Assembly: GCF_020089865.1 (NCBI RefSeq) | Contig: NZ_JAIRBM010000003.1 | Location: forward strand, 124,001-188,000 | Length of the DNA: 64,000 bases | Direction: 5' to 3' | From: Microvirga puerhi | GTDB taxonomy: Bacteria; Pseudomonadota; Alphaproteobacteria; Rhizobiales; Beijerinckiaceae | Shown here: piece after piece, positions 16,229 to 25,000 of the stretch | Layout of the letters: every line of letters starts with the position of its first letter | Numbering within the stretch: position 1 is the first letter of the stretch | Made by a program: the position numbers and the translations under genes | Notes under the pieces: generated by a model | Seen by the model: only the letters and a program-made list of their open reading frames with translations | What the model was told of the DNA's origin: nothing | Databases searched by the model: none

Positions 16229-17158
16229 CTACCAGCTCCCCGATGCGCCGCCGCCCCCGGAGGAGCCGCCTCCGCCGGAAAAGCCTCCACCCCCGCCAGA
16301 CCATCCGCCTCCCGAACCACCGGACCAGCCGCCGCCGGTCGGGATGATCCACGGCCCGCCGCGGCCACGACGGAGCGGCCGTCCCCGCGCGTCGCGGACG
16401 ATGCTGGAAATGATGATGAACAGGAACACCATGACGACGATCGCGACCCAGGGGTCGATGGAATCGCTTTCATCCTCGCGCACTTGGGCGCGTCGCTGCC
16501 ATTCCTCCGCGTCGCCGGTCAGGATCGACAGCATGGCATCGACGCCGGCATTGATGCCGCCGGCGAAATTTCCCTTCTGGAATTGCGGTGCGATGGCCGT
16601 GGTGATGATCACCTTGGAGAGCGCGTCGGTCAGCGCGCCTTCGAGCCCATAGCCCACCTCGATACGGACCTTGCGCTCCTTGGGGGCGACGAGGAGGAGG
16701 GCGCCGTTGTTTTTGTCGCCTTGTCCGAGCTTCCATTGGCGGAAGAGGCGGTTGGCGTATTCCTCCACCTCCAGGCCGTCGAGGGACGGAACGGTCGCTA
16801 CCACCACCTGGTCGGAGGTCTTGTCCTCATGCGCCTTGAGCTTCGCTTCGAGTGTCGCCTTTTCGTCGGGCTTCAGGAGGTTCGCCGCATCGACCACCCG
16901 GCCGGTGAGGGCCGGAACCGACTGGGCGAGCGCCAGGACCGGAAAAAGAATGAGGAGGACAAGGAAAAGGGCCGCGCGTACTCCCTCCCCCTTGCGGGGA
17001 GGGGTAGGGGTGGGGGTGGTTCGACGGGGGACGAGATCCGACGCGGCCGGTAATGGCCTCAGCTTTCTTAACCTCGAGAAAGCCGCTTTGACTTTGCGAC
17101 CCCCACCCTCGGTCCCTCCCCGCAAGGGGGAGGGAAGATCGCGTGCCGTCACCCTCAT
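16229..17158 (-). CDS. TPM-domain protein with Gly-rich tail and repeat-derived N-terminus
   Basis: A YgcG-like protein of 309 residues. From about residue 60 a signal-peptide-like helix (LFLVLLILFPVLALAQ) is followed by a TPM domain (VVDAANLLKPDEK; DQVVVATVPSLDG; KVRIEVGYGLEGALTD), one membrane helix near residue 240 (VAIVVMVFLFIIISS), and a Gly/Ser-rich tail ending GASGSW. The first ~56 residues are encoded by a palindromic DNA repeat and look unlike a normal N-terminus; no ATG, GTG or TTG closer to the signal helix was found in this frame. It follows lemA by 4 bases. LemA and TPM-domain genes are frequent neighbours. Confidence 0.85.
   Translation of the reverse strand: MRVTARDLPSPLRGGTEGGGRKVKAAFSRLRKLRPLPAASDLVPRRTTPTPTPPRKGEGVRAALFLVLLILFPVLALAQSVPALTGRVVDAANLLKPDEKATLEAKLKAHEDKTSDQVVVATVPSLDGLEVEEYANRLFRQWKLGQGDKNNGALLLVAPKERKVRIEVGYGLEGALTDALSKVIITTAIAPQFQKGNFAGGINAGVDAMLSILTGDAEEWQRRAQVREDESDSIDPWVAIVVMVFLFIIISSIVRDARGRPLRRGRGGPWIIPTGGGWSGGSGGGWSGGGGGFSGGGGSSGGGGASGSW
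16983..17134. repeat. 152-bp palindromic repeat inside the 5' coding part of a gene
   Basis: Perfect 21-base inverted arms lie at 16983-17003 and 17114-17134, and inner G/C-rich arms (GGGTGGGGGT / ACCCCCACCC) sit next to them. The remaining core is about 90 bases. The element lies between the start codon and the signal peptide of the TPM-domain gene, in frame, which suggests a once-intergenic mobile palindrome that entered the gene without stopping translation. Confidence 0.85.
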
Positions 17159-17162
17159 CCGC

Positions 17163-17768
17163 CTAGAACTTCACCGTCGGGGGGCGCTCGGAATTGGGTG
17201 TCGCCGTGAAGGTCTCCATCGGCTTGGCCTGCGGATAGAGAACGGCGGCGATCCAGCGGCCCGGGATGGTGCGCAGCTCGGTGTTATAGGCCCTGACCGC
17301 TTCGATATAGTCGCGCCGCGCCACGGCGATCCGGTTCTCGGTCCCTTCGAGCTGCGACTGCAGGGCCAGGAAATTGGCGTTGGATTTCAGCTCAGGATAG
17401 CGCTCCACCGTGACGAGGAGGCGGCCCAATGCGCCGGAGAGCTGGTTCTGCGCATCCTGGAACTGGCGGAATTTCTCCGGATCCGTGACCGTCGAGGCAT
17501 CGACCTTGACTTGGCTTGCTTTGGCGCGGGCTTCCGTCACCTGCGTCAGTACCTCGCGCTCCTGATTGGCGAAGCCCTTCACCGTCTCGACCAGGTTGGG
17601 GATCAGATCGGCACGGCGCTGATACTGATTCTGTACCTCGCTCCAGGCGGACTTGGCCTGTTCCTCGAGAGTCGGCACGTTGTTGATGCCGCAGGCGGAG
17701 AGCCCGAAGGCCATGGCGATCATGGCCAGGGCGACGCGAAGCCGCGCCGGCAACAGCAAAGTCGTCAT
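17163..17768 (-). CDS. LemA family lipoprotein
   Basis: A 201-residue protein. The N-terminus is a lipoprotein signal (LSAC, Cys26), so it should be membrane anchored. The LemA pattern follows: W-x-EVQNQYQRRADLIPNLVETVKG near residues 42-66, helical EREVLTQVTEARAKA, LVTVERYPELKSN and a Y-N-x5 segment, i.e. a long helical bundle with predicted coiled coils. It is the first gene of the lemA-TPM-TPM operon. The function of the family in bacteria is not settled. Confidence 0.92.
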   Translation of the reverse strand: MTTLLLPARLRVALAMIAMAFGLSACGINNVPTLEEQAKSAWSEVQNQYQRRADLIPNLVETVKGFANQEREVLTQVTEARAKASQVKVDASTVTDPEKFRQFQDAQNQLSGALGRLLVTVERYPELKSNANFLALQSQLEGTENRIAVARRDYIEAVRAYNTELRTIPGRWIAAVLYPQAKPMETFTATPNSERPPTVKF

Positions 17769-17909
17769 GTATGTCCTCTCGCGAATCGCTCACCCCGTCG
17801 ACGGTTTCACAAATGGAGCAGCGCTGCCGTTTCAACAAGCCGCTTCCGTATGGCCCGGACGATCGGTTTGGGGCATAATCCCCCGCAATTTCCCGTTTCG
17901 AGACGATCC

Positions 17910-18551
17910 ATGACCTTCCTGCCGGATCTGAGCACGTTCCTGACCTATTCGCTCGCCTGCACGATTCTGTTCATCACGCCGGGGCCCGACATGAGCCTGT
18001 TCCTGGCGAAAACCATGTCCGGCGGCCGCAAGGCCGGTCTTGCCGCCATGCTCGGCGCCATGGCGGGAAGCTGCGTCCACACGCTGCTTGCTGCGCTCGG
18101 CCTCTCGGCCCTGCTCGCCGCCTCGGTGACGGCATTCACCGTCCTCAAGATCGTCGGTGCGCTCTATCTCATGTGGATGGCCATCGATGCCGTCCGCAAC
18201 GGCTCGGCCCTGCACGTGAAGGACGAGGGCCGGATCGAGGTGTCGTTCTGGAAAACCTTCCTGGTGGGAGTCGGTATCAACCTGACGAACCCGAAGGTCG
18301 TTCTGTTCTTCGTGACCTTCCTGCCGCAATTCGTCCAGGCGACCGATCCGCATGCCTCGGAGAAGCTGCTCTTTCTCGGGCTCTATTTCGTCGCTGTGAC
18401 GGGGCCGATGGGCGCCGTCATGATTCTTGGCGCCGACAAGGTCCTGGCCCTCCTGCGCAGCCGCCCGAAGCTCATGCGCGGCATCGATTATTCCTTCGCC
18501 GGCCTCTTCTCCGCCTTCGCTCTCAAGATCCTGGCGACCGCTGCGCGGTGA
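17910..18551 (+). CDS. LysE/RhtB family amino-acid exporter
   Basis: A 213-residue, six-helix inner-membrane protein. The N-terminal FITPGPDMSLFLAKTMSGGRKAGLAAMLGAM matches the LysE signature, as does NLTNPKVVLFFVTFLPQF mid-protein. Members export amino acids or homoserine lactones; the substrate here is not evident. The start at 17910 follows a normal spacing from the divergent lemA gene; the frame is open far upstream but runs through lemA antisense. Confidence 0.9.
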   Translation: MTFLPDLSTFLTYSLACTILFITPGPDMSLFLAKTMSGGRKAGLAAMLGAMAGSCVHTLLAALGLSALLAASVTAFTVLKIVGALYLMWMAIDAVRNGSALHVKDEGRIEVSFWKTFLVGVGINLTNPKVVLFFVTFLPQFVQATDPHASEKLLFLGLYFVAVTGPMGAVMILGADKVLALLRSRPKLMRGIDYSFAGLFSAFALKILATAAR

Positions 18552-18561
18552 AACGCGCCCC

Positions 18562-18707
18562 GTCATTCCGGGACAGCGCAAGCGCTGGGCCCGGAACCCA
18601 TAAACGCTGACGGTAAAGGATAAAGAGCAACGGCTACCTCTGCGCCCTATCCTTCAACACTGGCGTTTATGGGTTCCGGGCTCTCGCTGTGCTCGCCCCG
18701 GAATGAC
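18562..18707. repeat. 146-bp nested palindromic element, copy 2
   Basis: Ends GTCATTCCGGG and CCCCGGAATGAC, with inner GGAACCCATAAACG near the left end and CGTTTATGGGTTCC near the right end. It lies in the gap between the convergent LysE gene and the next gene and has the same architecture as the copies at 11254 and 24830. Confidence 0.85.
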
Positions 18708-18713
18708 AGGCGT

Positions 18714-19217
18714 CTATGGCGCCGCCCTGCCGGGAAATGGCGGATCAGATGGCTTGAAGCCGCCGGCATCCCGGCCCGCAATCGCCCAGTAGATCAGGCC
18801 GGCCACGGCGCCGGTGAGGCCGAGGACGGCGCTGACATGGAGTTCACCCGGCGTCGCGATGCGGGCGCTGCCGCGCAGAACCCAGGGAATCGCGGCGGTC
18901 AGCACGGCCATGGCGCCAGCATACCAGATCACGCTCCGAGCCCGCACGACCTCTCCCACCACCGCGACGAGAAGCGGCGGGAAGACCAGCAGCAGGAAGG
19001 CGACGCGACCCACCGCGAAGGCCGTCTCGGCGATCATCGGACCGGGATCCTCGACGGAGAACACCTCGTCCACGAAGGCCCAGAATCCGACGAGCAGCGT
19101 GTCGCCGGTGAGCGTTCCCATGACGGGATCGACCACGGAAGCGATGAAAAGGAAAAGCGTGCTCGCGCCGACCGCGATGAGCAGCGCGAGGGGGATAAGG
19201 AGAAGATAACGGATCAT
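18714..19217 (-). CDS. Hypothetical four-helix membrane protein
   Basis: A 167-residue protein with hydrophobic segments at about residues 3-30, 38-52, 66-90, 96-118 and 132-150, so multi-pass in the inner membrane. I recognise no family motif. The start at 19217 gives a protein that begins directly with a membrane helix; longer in-frame starts would add a charged, unlikely N-terminus. It follows no operon partner on its strand. Confidence 0.6.
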   Translation of the reverse strand: MIRYLLLIPLALLIAVGASTLFLFIASVVDPVMGTLTGDTLLVGFWAFVDEVFSVEDPGPMIAETAFAVGRVAFLLLVFPPLLVAVVGEVVRARSVIWYAGAMAVLTAAIPWVLRGSARIATPGELHVSAVLGLTGAVAGLIYWAIAGRDAGGFKPSDPPFPGRAAP

Positions 19218-19323
19218 GCCGTCCCATGGTCGCAAAGTTCGGCCCATCGCGCCAGTGCGGATGGAACGGCCCGACTCAGCTTTGCGTTCACCGGGCATCC
19301 CATGCGCAAGAGGAGAGAGCCCG

Positions 19324-19830
19324 ATGTCCACGTCGAAACGCAATGAGCGGCGGCTCTTGAATGACGAGGAATACACCCTTGTGGAGCAGACCCGACATCC
19401 GGTGCTCGGCAAGCTGGAGGAGGCGGCGCTCAAGGACCTGACTCAGCGTCTCCGCGAGCGGCGCGACCGAGCGCGCGATATCGCCAGCAGGCAGCGGCGC
19501 GAGGTCCGCGGCAAGGGCCGGCAGACGACGACCTTCGAGAAGAAGGATGCGGGAAACCGGCACAAGGCAGGCGTGCTCGCCGAGGCGCTGACCCGCATCA
19601 ACGGCGAACATGCGCGGCGCAAGGCCGATGAACTGCGCACCAATGCCCGCCGCGCCCTCGCGTTGCGCCAGGAAGCGCCGAAAGCCGCCCGCCCGAAATC
19701 CGGGCGCACGCCGCGCGAGGGCATGGCCAAGAAGCCGAACACCCGTCGGGAGAAAATCGGCAATCCCATGGATGCGGGCCGCATCTCGCAGGCCGGCAAG
19801 TCTGCCCAGGCGAAGCGCGACAAGGGGTGA
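19324..19830 (+). CDS. Hypothetical Arg/Lys-rich protein
   Basis: A 168-residue, very basic, probably helical and partly disordered protein. The start at 19324 follows AAGAGGAGAG, a good ribosome binding site. No enzyme motif is visible; the basic composition would fit nucleic-acid binding, but that is a guess. Convergent with rlmN, 13 bases apart. Confidence 0.7.
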   Translation: MSTSKRNERRLLNDEEYTLVEQTRHPVLGKLEEAALKDLTQRLRERRDRARDIASRQRREVRGKGRQTTTFEKKDAGNRHKAGVLAEALTRINGEHARRKADELRTNARRALALRQEAPKAARPKSGRTPREGMAKKPNTRREKIGNPMDAGRISQAGKSAQAKRDKG

Positions 19831-19843
19831 TCAGGGGAGACGG

Positions 19844-21175
19844 CTACTCCGCATCCCCCAGAGCATAGACCCCCTCGGCGCCGATGCCCTGTTCGGCCAT
19901 CATGCGGGCGCGGGCGCGCAGCTTTTCGGTCTCGCTCTTGAGCTGGCCGCAGGCGGCGAGGATGTCGCGGCCGCGGGGCGTGCGCACGGGCGAGGCGTAG
20001 CCGGCGCGGAAGACGATCTCCGAGAAGCGCTCGATCCGCTCCCAGTCCGAGCACTCATATTTGGAGCCCGGCCAGGGATTGAACGGGATCAGGTTGATCT
20101 TCGCCGGAATGCCTTTCAGGAGGCGCACCAGCTCTCTGGCATCCGCGTCGGAATCGTTCACGTCCTTCAGCATCACGTATTCGAAGGTGATGCGGCGCGC
20201 GTTCGAGAGGCCCGGATAAGCGCGGCAGGCATCGAGAAGCTGCGCGATGTCGTATTTGCGGTTGATCGGCACCAGCACGTCGCGCAGGTCGTCGCGCACC
20301 GCGTGGAGCGAGATGGCCAGCATGGTGTTGGCCTCCGTGCCGAGACGCTCCATCTGCGGCACGACGCCGGAGGTCGAGACGGTGATGCGCCGGCGCGAGA
20401 GGCTGAGGCCCTCGCTGTCCGACAGGACGCTGATGGCGGCGACCACGTTGTCGGTGTTGTAGAGCGGCTCGCCCATGCCCATGAACACGATGTTCGACAC
20501 GAAGCGCCCGCCGTCGCTGGGCACGAAGGCGCCTTCCGGCGGCGTCGCGTCCGGCCAGTCGCCGATGCAGTCGCGGGCGACGATGAGCTGCGCCACGATC
20601 TCGGCAGAGGTCAGGTTGCGCACGAGGCGCTGGGTGCCGGTGTGGCAGAACGAGCAGGTGAGGGTGCAGCCGACCTGGCTCGACACGCAGAGCGTGCCGC
20701 GATCGGTCTCGGGGATGTAGACGCACTCGATTTCGGCGCCCTTGTCGAGGGGGCCGGTGGAGGGCATGCGGATCAGCCATTTGCGGGTGCCGTCCTTCGA
20801 CACCTGCTCGGAAACCACCTGCGGGCGCGCGAGGGTATAGGCCTCTGCGAGCGCCGCCCGCAGGCCCTTGCCCACGTTGGTCATCTCGTCGAAGTTCTTC
20901 GCGCCGCGGAAATAGATCCAGTGCCAGAGCTGCGCGACGCGCATCTTCTGCTCGCGCTCCGGCACGCCGATCTCGGCCAGCTTGTCCTTCAATTCGTCGC
21001 GGGTCAGGCCCACGAGAGAGGACTGGCGGGCAGCCTCGACGGTGAAGTCGGCCTTCTTTTCGATGGCAAGTTTCTCGGCGGCAAGAGCATCCTTGCCGGC
21101 CGCGCGCGCGGATTCGGTCACGGCCACCGGGGCCGCATTCGTGTTGTGCTTGGCGATGTCGAGCGCCGTCGCCAT
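19844..21175 (-). CDS. rlmN: RlmN: dual-specificity 23S rRNA A2503 / tRNA A37 C2-methyltransferase
   Basis: A 443-residue radical-SAM enzyme that methylates C2 of A2503 in 23S rRNA. The Fe-S cluster motif is CTLTCSFC (C-x3-C-x2-C), with the downstream GMGEP loop and the ISLHA and Cys-containing C-terminal region that carries the methyl-accepting Cys. It is longer than E. coli RlmN because of an N-terminal extension of about 45 residues rich in Ala and Lys. The start ATG 21175 is the first in the frame. It stands alone. Confidence 0.95.
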   Translation of the reverse strand: MATALDIAKHNTNAAPVAVTESARAAGKDALAAEKLAIEKKADFTVEAARQSSLVGLTRDELKDKLAEIGVPEREQKMRVAQLWHWIYFRGAKNFDEMTNVGKGLRAALAEAYTLARPQVVSEQVSKDGTRKWLIRMPSTGPLDKGAEIECVYIPETDRGTLCVSSQVGCTLTCSFCHTGTQRLVRNLTSAEIVAQLIVARDCIGDWPDATPPEGAFVPSDGGRFVSNIVFMGMGEPLYNTDNVVAAISVLSDSEGLSLSRRRITVSTSGVVPQMERLGTEANTMLAISLHAVRDDLRDVLVPINRKYDIAQLLDACRAYPGLSNARRITFEYVMLKDVNDSDADARELVRLLKGIPAKINLIPFNPWPGSKYECSDWERIERFSEIVFRAGYASPVRTPRGRDILAACGQLKSETEKLRARARMMAEQGIGAEGVYALGDAE

Positions 21176-21282
21176 GGGAAATCACGCCTTCGTTTTATGG
21201 GATCGCAGGCGGCATATAACACGAAAGCGGCGGAAACGTGAGAGGGCCTGACGATTTCGTGTCGGGCCCGCCGGAACGGCGC

Positions 21283-21978
21283 TTACTGAGAGCATTCCTT
21301 GCGGGCGCGATCGAGGGCCTGGCTGAAGCCGGTCAGGGAATAGCGGTCGGTCAGCTGGTTGCCGCGGGCGGAGTGCGCCTTCACGACGACGTTCGGCGAT
21401 TTGGCCATGGTGCCGATGGCCTGGCTCTCTTCGGCCGGGTTCTTCAGCCAGGCATTGGTATCCTTGGTGAGGAGGGCATAGGTGGCCTTGCCGATCACAG
21501 CCTCGGCGGGGCCGTTGTCTTTGGCGGCGAAGCCCAGCACCACCGCCACCTCGTTCTTCACGTTCTCCGCCGGGCGGAACGACACGAAGAGATAGGCGGC
21601 ATCGCGGTTGAGGTTCTTCGGCTGCCGGTCCTTAGGCTGGCTCAAGGCATAGCAGATCTCGGAGCGTCCGGTCTTGGCGGTATAGACGCCCCAGTCGCCA
21701 TACGAGGCGAGAAGCGTCGCCCCGCCAGGGCCCGAAGCGGCCTGTCCGCCCTTCGCGGCGGCCGCACCGGCGCCGGCAGCAGCGGCTGCCGCGGCAGGCT
21801 TGGCTGCCGAGGGCTTTCCGGGTGCCGTCTTGGCCGCCGGCTTTGCGGCCGGCTTGCTCTGCGTCGCAGGGGCCGGCTTCTTGGTGCCCTGGGCCATGGC
21901 CTCAGGTCCCAATCCGACGGCGAAAACGGCGGAAATGACGCCCGCGGCCAGGCCGCGCTGAAGAGATGCGAGAATCAT
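21283..21978 (-). CDS. Invasion-associated locus B (IalB) family protein
   Basis: A 231-residue exported protein: signal peptide to about residue 29 (AMAQG), then an Ala/Pro/Lys-rich low-complexity linker to about residue 85, then the IalB domain (YGDWGVYTAKTGRSEICYAL, RDAAYLFVSFRP, GFSQALDRARKEC). IalB was named for Bartonella erythrocyte invasion but homologues are widespread in non-pathogenic Rhizobiales, so no virulence role is implied. The linker is unusually long and Ala-rich. Confidence 0.88.
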   Translation of the reverse strand: MILASLQRGLAAGVISAVFAVGLGPEAMAQGTKKPAPATQSKPAAKPAAKTAPGKPSAAKPAAAAAAAGAGAAAAKGGQAASGPGGATLLASYGDWGVYTAKTGRSEICYALSQPKDRQPKNLNRDAAYLFVSFRPAENVKNEVAVVLGFAAKDNGPAEAVIGKATYALLTKDTNAWLKNPAEESQAIGTMAKSPNVVVKAHSARGNQLTDRYSLTGFSQALDRARKECSQ

Positions 21979-22078
21979 GAGACGAACTTTACGGAGAGAT
22001 GGTTAAGAACTCTTCACCATCTCCGTTAAGCTTAAACACGGCGCTTTGGCGATGCGTCGAAACGCGGCGGCCAGCGCC

Positions 22079-22453
22079 TCAGTCCGTGCCGTCGAGCGCC
22101 TTCTTCGCCTTCTCCCGGTGCTCGTCGGTGATCGAGCCTGCCACCTGCGCGATGGCGGCCGCGAGCACCGCCGCGTCGTCGGCGAAGCCGATGATCGGCA
22201 GGAAATCCGAAATCGCATCGGTGGGCAGGATGAAATAGGCGATCGCTCCCATGAGGATGAGCTTGACGCGCTTCGGCGTCGCTGGATCCGTGGCGCAGTA
22301 GAACGCCGCCACGAGATCCTCCGCGAACGGGATCTTGCCGCCGACACGCCTCAGCTTGCCCCAGAATTTCCGGATCACGCCGTCGTCGCCGCCGGCCTCC
22401 CGGCGGATCGCGTCCATCTCGGCCTTGGTGAACGGCCGTGCGAACTCGCTCAT
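22079..22453 (-). CDS. YkvA/DUF1232 family membrane protein
   Basis: A 124-residue small protein. The DUF1232 signature ILPTDAISDFLPIIGFADDAAVL spans the membrane region. The start at 22453 is preceded by AAGGAG and gives MSEFARPF; an upstream in-frame start lacks support. No defined function for the family; the SDR gene starts divergently 82 bases away. Confidence 0.88.
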   Translation of the reverse strand: MSEFARPFTKAEMDAIRREAGGDDGVIRKFWGKLRRVGGKIPFAEDLVAAFYCATDPATPKRVKLILMGAIAYFILPTDAISDFLPIIGFADDAAVLAAAIAQVAGSITDEHREKAKKALDGTD

Positions 22454-22534
22454 TCCGCTATGCTCCTTCGATACCTTTCGTTCCAACCCGGCGAATCTTG
22501 GCTTATGAACGCCGCGAGACACAGGAGGAAACGC

Positions 22535-23320
22535 ATGAAGCTCGACAAATTCATGGCAGCCATCGTCACGGGCGGCGCTTCAGGCCTCGGGGGCGCCACC
22601 GCGCGCATGCTGGCCGCTGATGGGGTTAAGGTGGCGATTCTGGACCGCGATGTCGAGCGGGGCGAGAAACACGCCCGCGAGATCGGTGGCCTGTTCTGCG
22701 AGGCGGACGTGACGGACGAGGCCTCCATCGACGCGGCCCTCGCCAAGGCTCGGGCGGCCCACGGCACCGAGCGCATCCTCGTCAACTGCGCCGGAATCGC
22801 GCCGGGCAAGCGCACGGTGACGAAGAAGCGCGAGACGGGCGAACTCATTCCTCACGATGTGGCGAGCTTCCGCCGCGCCATCGAGATCAACCTCATCGGC
22901 ACCTATGCGATGATCGCCAAATGCGCCGCCGCCATGGCTGGTCTCGACCCCGTGACCGAGGATGGCGGGCGCGGCGTCGTCGTCTCGACCGCCTCCGTCG
23001 CCGCCCAGGACGGGCAGATCGGCCAAGCGGCGTATGCGGCCTCGAAAGGTGGCGTGCTCGGCCTGACGCTTCCCGTCGCACGCGATCTGTCCGGCTTCGG
23101 CATCCGGGTCATGACGATCATGCCCGGCCTCTTCCATACGCCGCTTTTCGAAGGCATCGCCGAGGATTACCGCAAGGCGCTGGAGGCCAACGTGCCATTC
23201 CCGTCCCGCCTCGGGCGGCCGGAGGAATATGCGGCGCTGGTGCGCAGCATCATCGAGAACGACATGCTCAACGGCGAGGCGATCCGCCTCGACGGAGCAT
23301 TGCGCATGCAGCCGAAATAG
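22535..23320 (+). CDS. SDR-family 3-hydroxyacyl-CoA dehydrogenase-like enzyme
   Basis: A 261-residue classical SDR: cofactor site TGGASGLGG at residues 12-20, NCAG near 88, catalytic Tyr and Lys in YAASKGG. The N-terminal region and the ATARML / AILDRD pattern are close to the type II 3-hydroxyacyl-CoA dehydrogenase (HSD17B10-like) group that acts in beta-oxidation and branched amino-acid degradation. The start at 22535 has an AGGAGG site. The precise substrate cannot be read from the sequence. Confidence 0.8.
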   Translation: MKLDKFMAAIVTGGASGLGGATARMLAADGVKVAILDRDVERGEKHAREIGGLFCEADVTDEASIDAALAKARAAHGTERILVNCAGIAPGKRTVTKKRETGELIPHDVASFRRAIEINLIGTYAMIAKCAAAMAGLDPVTEDGGRGVVVSTASVAAQDGQIGQAAYAASKGGVLGLTLPVARDLSGFGIRVMTIMPGLFHTPLFEGIAEDYRKALEANVPFPSRLGRPEEYAALVRSIIENDMLNGEAIRLDGALRMQPK

Positions 23321-23329
23321 AACGCCGAA

Positions 23330-24382
23330 TCAGGCGAGAGCGAAAAACCGTGCGGTATCGGGATCGATCGGGATTCCGGTCCGCTCCCGCTCCTCCATGA
23401 CCCGCCATTCCCGATCGCCGGGCGCGAGGGCCGGCGCTGCATTCTTCCCGGGGGTCGTCCGCAATCCCGCCAGATACCGGGCCATCAGGCCATCGTAGGC
23501 CTGTCGTCCCACGAAGCGCTCCGGATCGATGGCGAGGCAGAAATGGCCGATGTCGTAAGGCTGGACGCTTCCGCCGTCTGGGTTCATCGGCGGAACGAAC
23601 GGGTCGGGCGACGCGCCGGTGAGGATCGCGGAAAGAATCGTCACGAGGCCGGCGAGACCCGCTCCCTTGAAGCCGAAATTCTCGCCGCCCAGCGGCATCA
23701 GCATCTGGGCGAGATGGGGATTGCGGGTCGGCTCGCCATCGAGACCGGCGGCCACATCGGCGGGCAGTTCCCGCTGCAGGGAGCGGAAGAGCAGAACCCG
23801 ATTGAACGGAACGGAAGAGGTCGCCATGTCGAGGAGCCACGGCTTCGCGCCCGCGACGGGGGCCGCTGCGGCGATCGGGTTGGTTCCGTGGAACGGCGTC
23901 GTGCCGCTATAGAGCGAGACGATCGAATCGGCATTCGTGGTCGAGATCGCGATGAAGCCGCGCTCCGCTCCCGCGAGTGCATAGGCGCCTGCTGCTCCGT
24001 AATGGGTCGAGCGGGCGACGCCGACCGCGCCAATGCCGCTTTCCGCGGCGATCCGGCAGGCCTCTTCTATGCCCGCATAGGCAGCCACGTGGCCGAGCGC
24101 ATGGTCGGCGTCCAGCGTCGCTGTCGCGGCCGCCGTGCGCCGCACCTTGAGCGCCGGGCGGCTGTTGACGCGGCCGGTCCGCAACTCCTCGGCATAGAAG
24201 GGCGTGAGCCTGACGCCGTGACTGTCCACGCCGAGACGGGAGGCGTGCATCATCGCCCGCGTGGCGGCAGCAGCAGACGATTCATCGGCGCCTGCATCGC
24301 GCAATGCCGCGAGCGCCCGTTCTTCCAGGATTCCGGCAGGAAACCGCAGATCTTCGCTCAGACGGGCCATCGTTTCGGACAT
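23330..24382 (-). CDS. Ldh-family (malate/L-lactate/ureidoglycolate-type) NAD(P) oxidoreductase
   Basis: A 350-residue member of the sulfolactate/malate dehydrogenase family, which uses a fold unrelated to classical lactate dehydrogenases. Motifs: ASRLGVDSHGVRL near residue 50, the catalytic His in STHYGAAGAYA near residue 126, STTNADSIVSLYSGTTPFHGTNPIAAAAP, and GGENFGFKGAGLA. The substrate (malate, lactate, delta-1-piperideine-2-carboxylate, 2,3-diketogulonate) cannot be settled. Convergent with the SDR gene, 9 bases apart. Confidence 0.88.
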   Translation of the reverse strand: MSETMARLSEDLRFPAGILEERALAALRDAGADESSAAAATRAMMHASRLGVDSHGVRLTPFYAEELRTGRVNSRPALKVRRTAAATATLDADHALGHVAAYAGIEEACRIAAESGIGAVGVARSTHYGAAGAYALAGAERGFIAISTTNADSIVSLYSGTTPFHGTNPIAAAAPVAGAKPWLLDMATSSVPFNRVLLFRSLQRELPADVAAGLDGEPTRNPHLAQMLMPLGGENFGFKGAGLAGLVTILSAILTGASPDPFVPPMNPDGGSVQPYDIGHFCLAIDPERFVGRQAYDGLMARYLAGLRTTPGKNAAPALAPGDREWRVMEERERTGIPIDPDTARFFALA

Positions 24383-24443
24383 CGCGCATCTCCAGTGATT
24401 GCGCAGATTGTTTTTCAGGTCCGGTGCCCGAAAGGCAAGCTCT

Positions 24444-24746
24444 TTAACGCTCTGTTCGGCCGCCTGCGAAGAGATCCATCTTCTGAGCCAGCTCCACGTC
24501 GCGGCGCGTCAGGCCGCCGGCATCGTGAGTCGAGAGGGTGACGTCGACCTTGTTGTAGACGTTGAACCATTCCGGATGGTGATTGGCCTTCTCCGCCGCC
24601 AGGGCGACGCGCGTCATCCAGGCAAAGGCGGCGCCGAAATCGGCGAAGACGAATTGCTTGCGAATGGCATCCCGGCCCTCCATGAGGCTCCACCCTTCGA
24701 GGGCGGGCAGGAGTTCGGTGCGCTCAGTCTCGGAGAGAGGTCTCAT
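24444..24746 (-). CDS. phhB: Pterin-4a-carbinolamine dehydratase
   Basis: A 100-residue enzyme that dehydrates 4a-hydroxytetrahydrobiopterin to regenerate pterin cofactor. The motif [21 protein letters not shown] carries the two catalytic His. The start at 24746 gives [13 protein letters not shown], the normal length; the frame is open to 24806. No phenylalanine hydroxylase is visible nearby. It is followed on its own strand by nothing until the Ldh-family gene, 62 bases away. Confidence 0.93.
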   Translation of the reverse strand: MRPLSETERTELLPALEGWSLMEGRDAIRKQFVFADFGAAFAWMTRVALAAEKANHHPEWFNVYNKVDVTLSTHDAGGLTRRDVELAQKMDLFAGGRTER

Positions 24747-24829
24747 GGCTTCATCCACGCAGGGCAGGGCTGTCGCTATTGATGAAGCGCGTCCACCGAG
24801 TTTCAAGCCCCGGCAGACCCAAATCCTCC

Positions 24830-24973
24830 GTCATTCCGGATTGCCGTCAGGCAAGTCCGGAACCCATAAACTCTATCGGTTCAGAATGAAGAACTGCGGC
24901 CGCCGCTGCATCTTATTCGCAAAGCTCCGCGGCTATGGGTTCCGGGTTCTCGCTACGCTCGCCCCGGAATGAC
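24830..24973. repeat. 144-bp nested palindromic element, copy 3
   Basis: Starts GTCATTCCGG and ends CCCCGGAATGAC; inner arms GGAACCCATAAAC and CTATGGGTTCC. Same plan and length as the copies at 11254 and 18562, with a different core. It lies between the YeiH gene and phhB. Confidence 0.85.
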
Positions 24974-25000
24974 GGCGGAGCACGGGTGTTCCAGCCGGAC

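Noticed and set aside
21240-21275. Hairpin GGCCTGAC/GTCGGGCC after the IalB gene as a terminator
   Set aside because: No T-run follows on either strand and the stem includes G:T pairs, so evidence is too weak.
21283-21978. IalB protein as a sign of a pathogen
   Set aside because: IalB homologues are widespread in environmental Rhizobiales, so this is not evidence of virulence.
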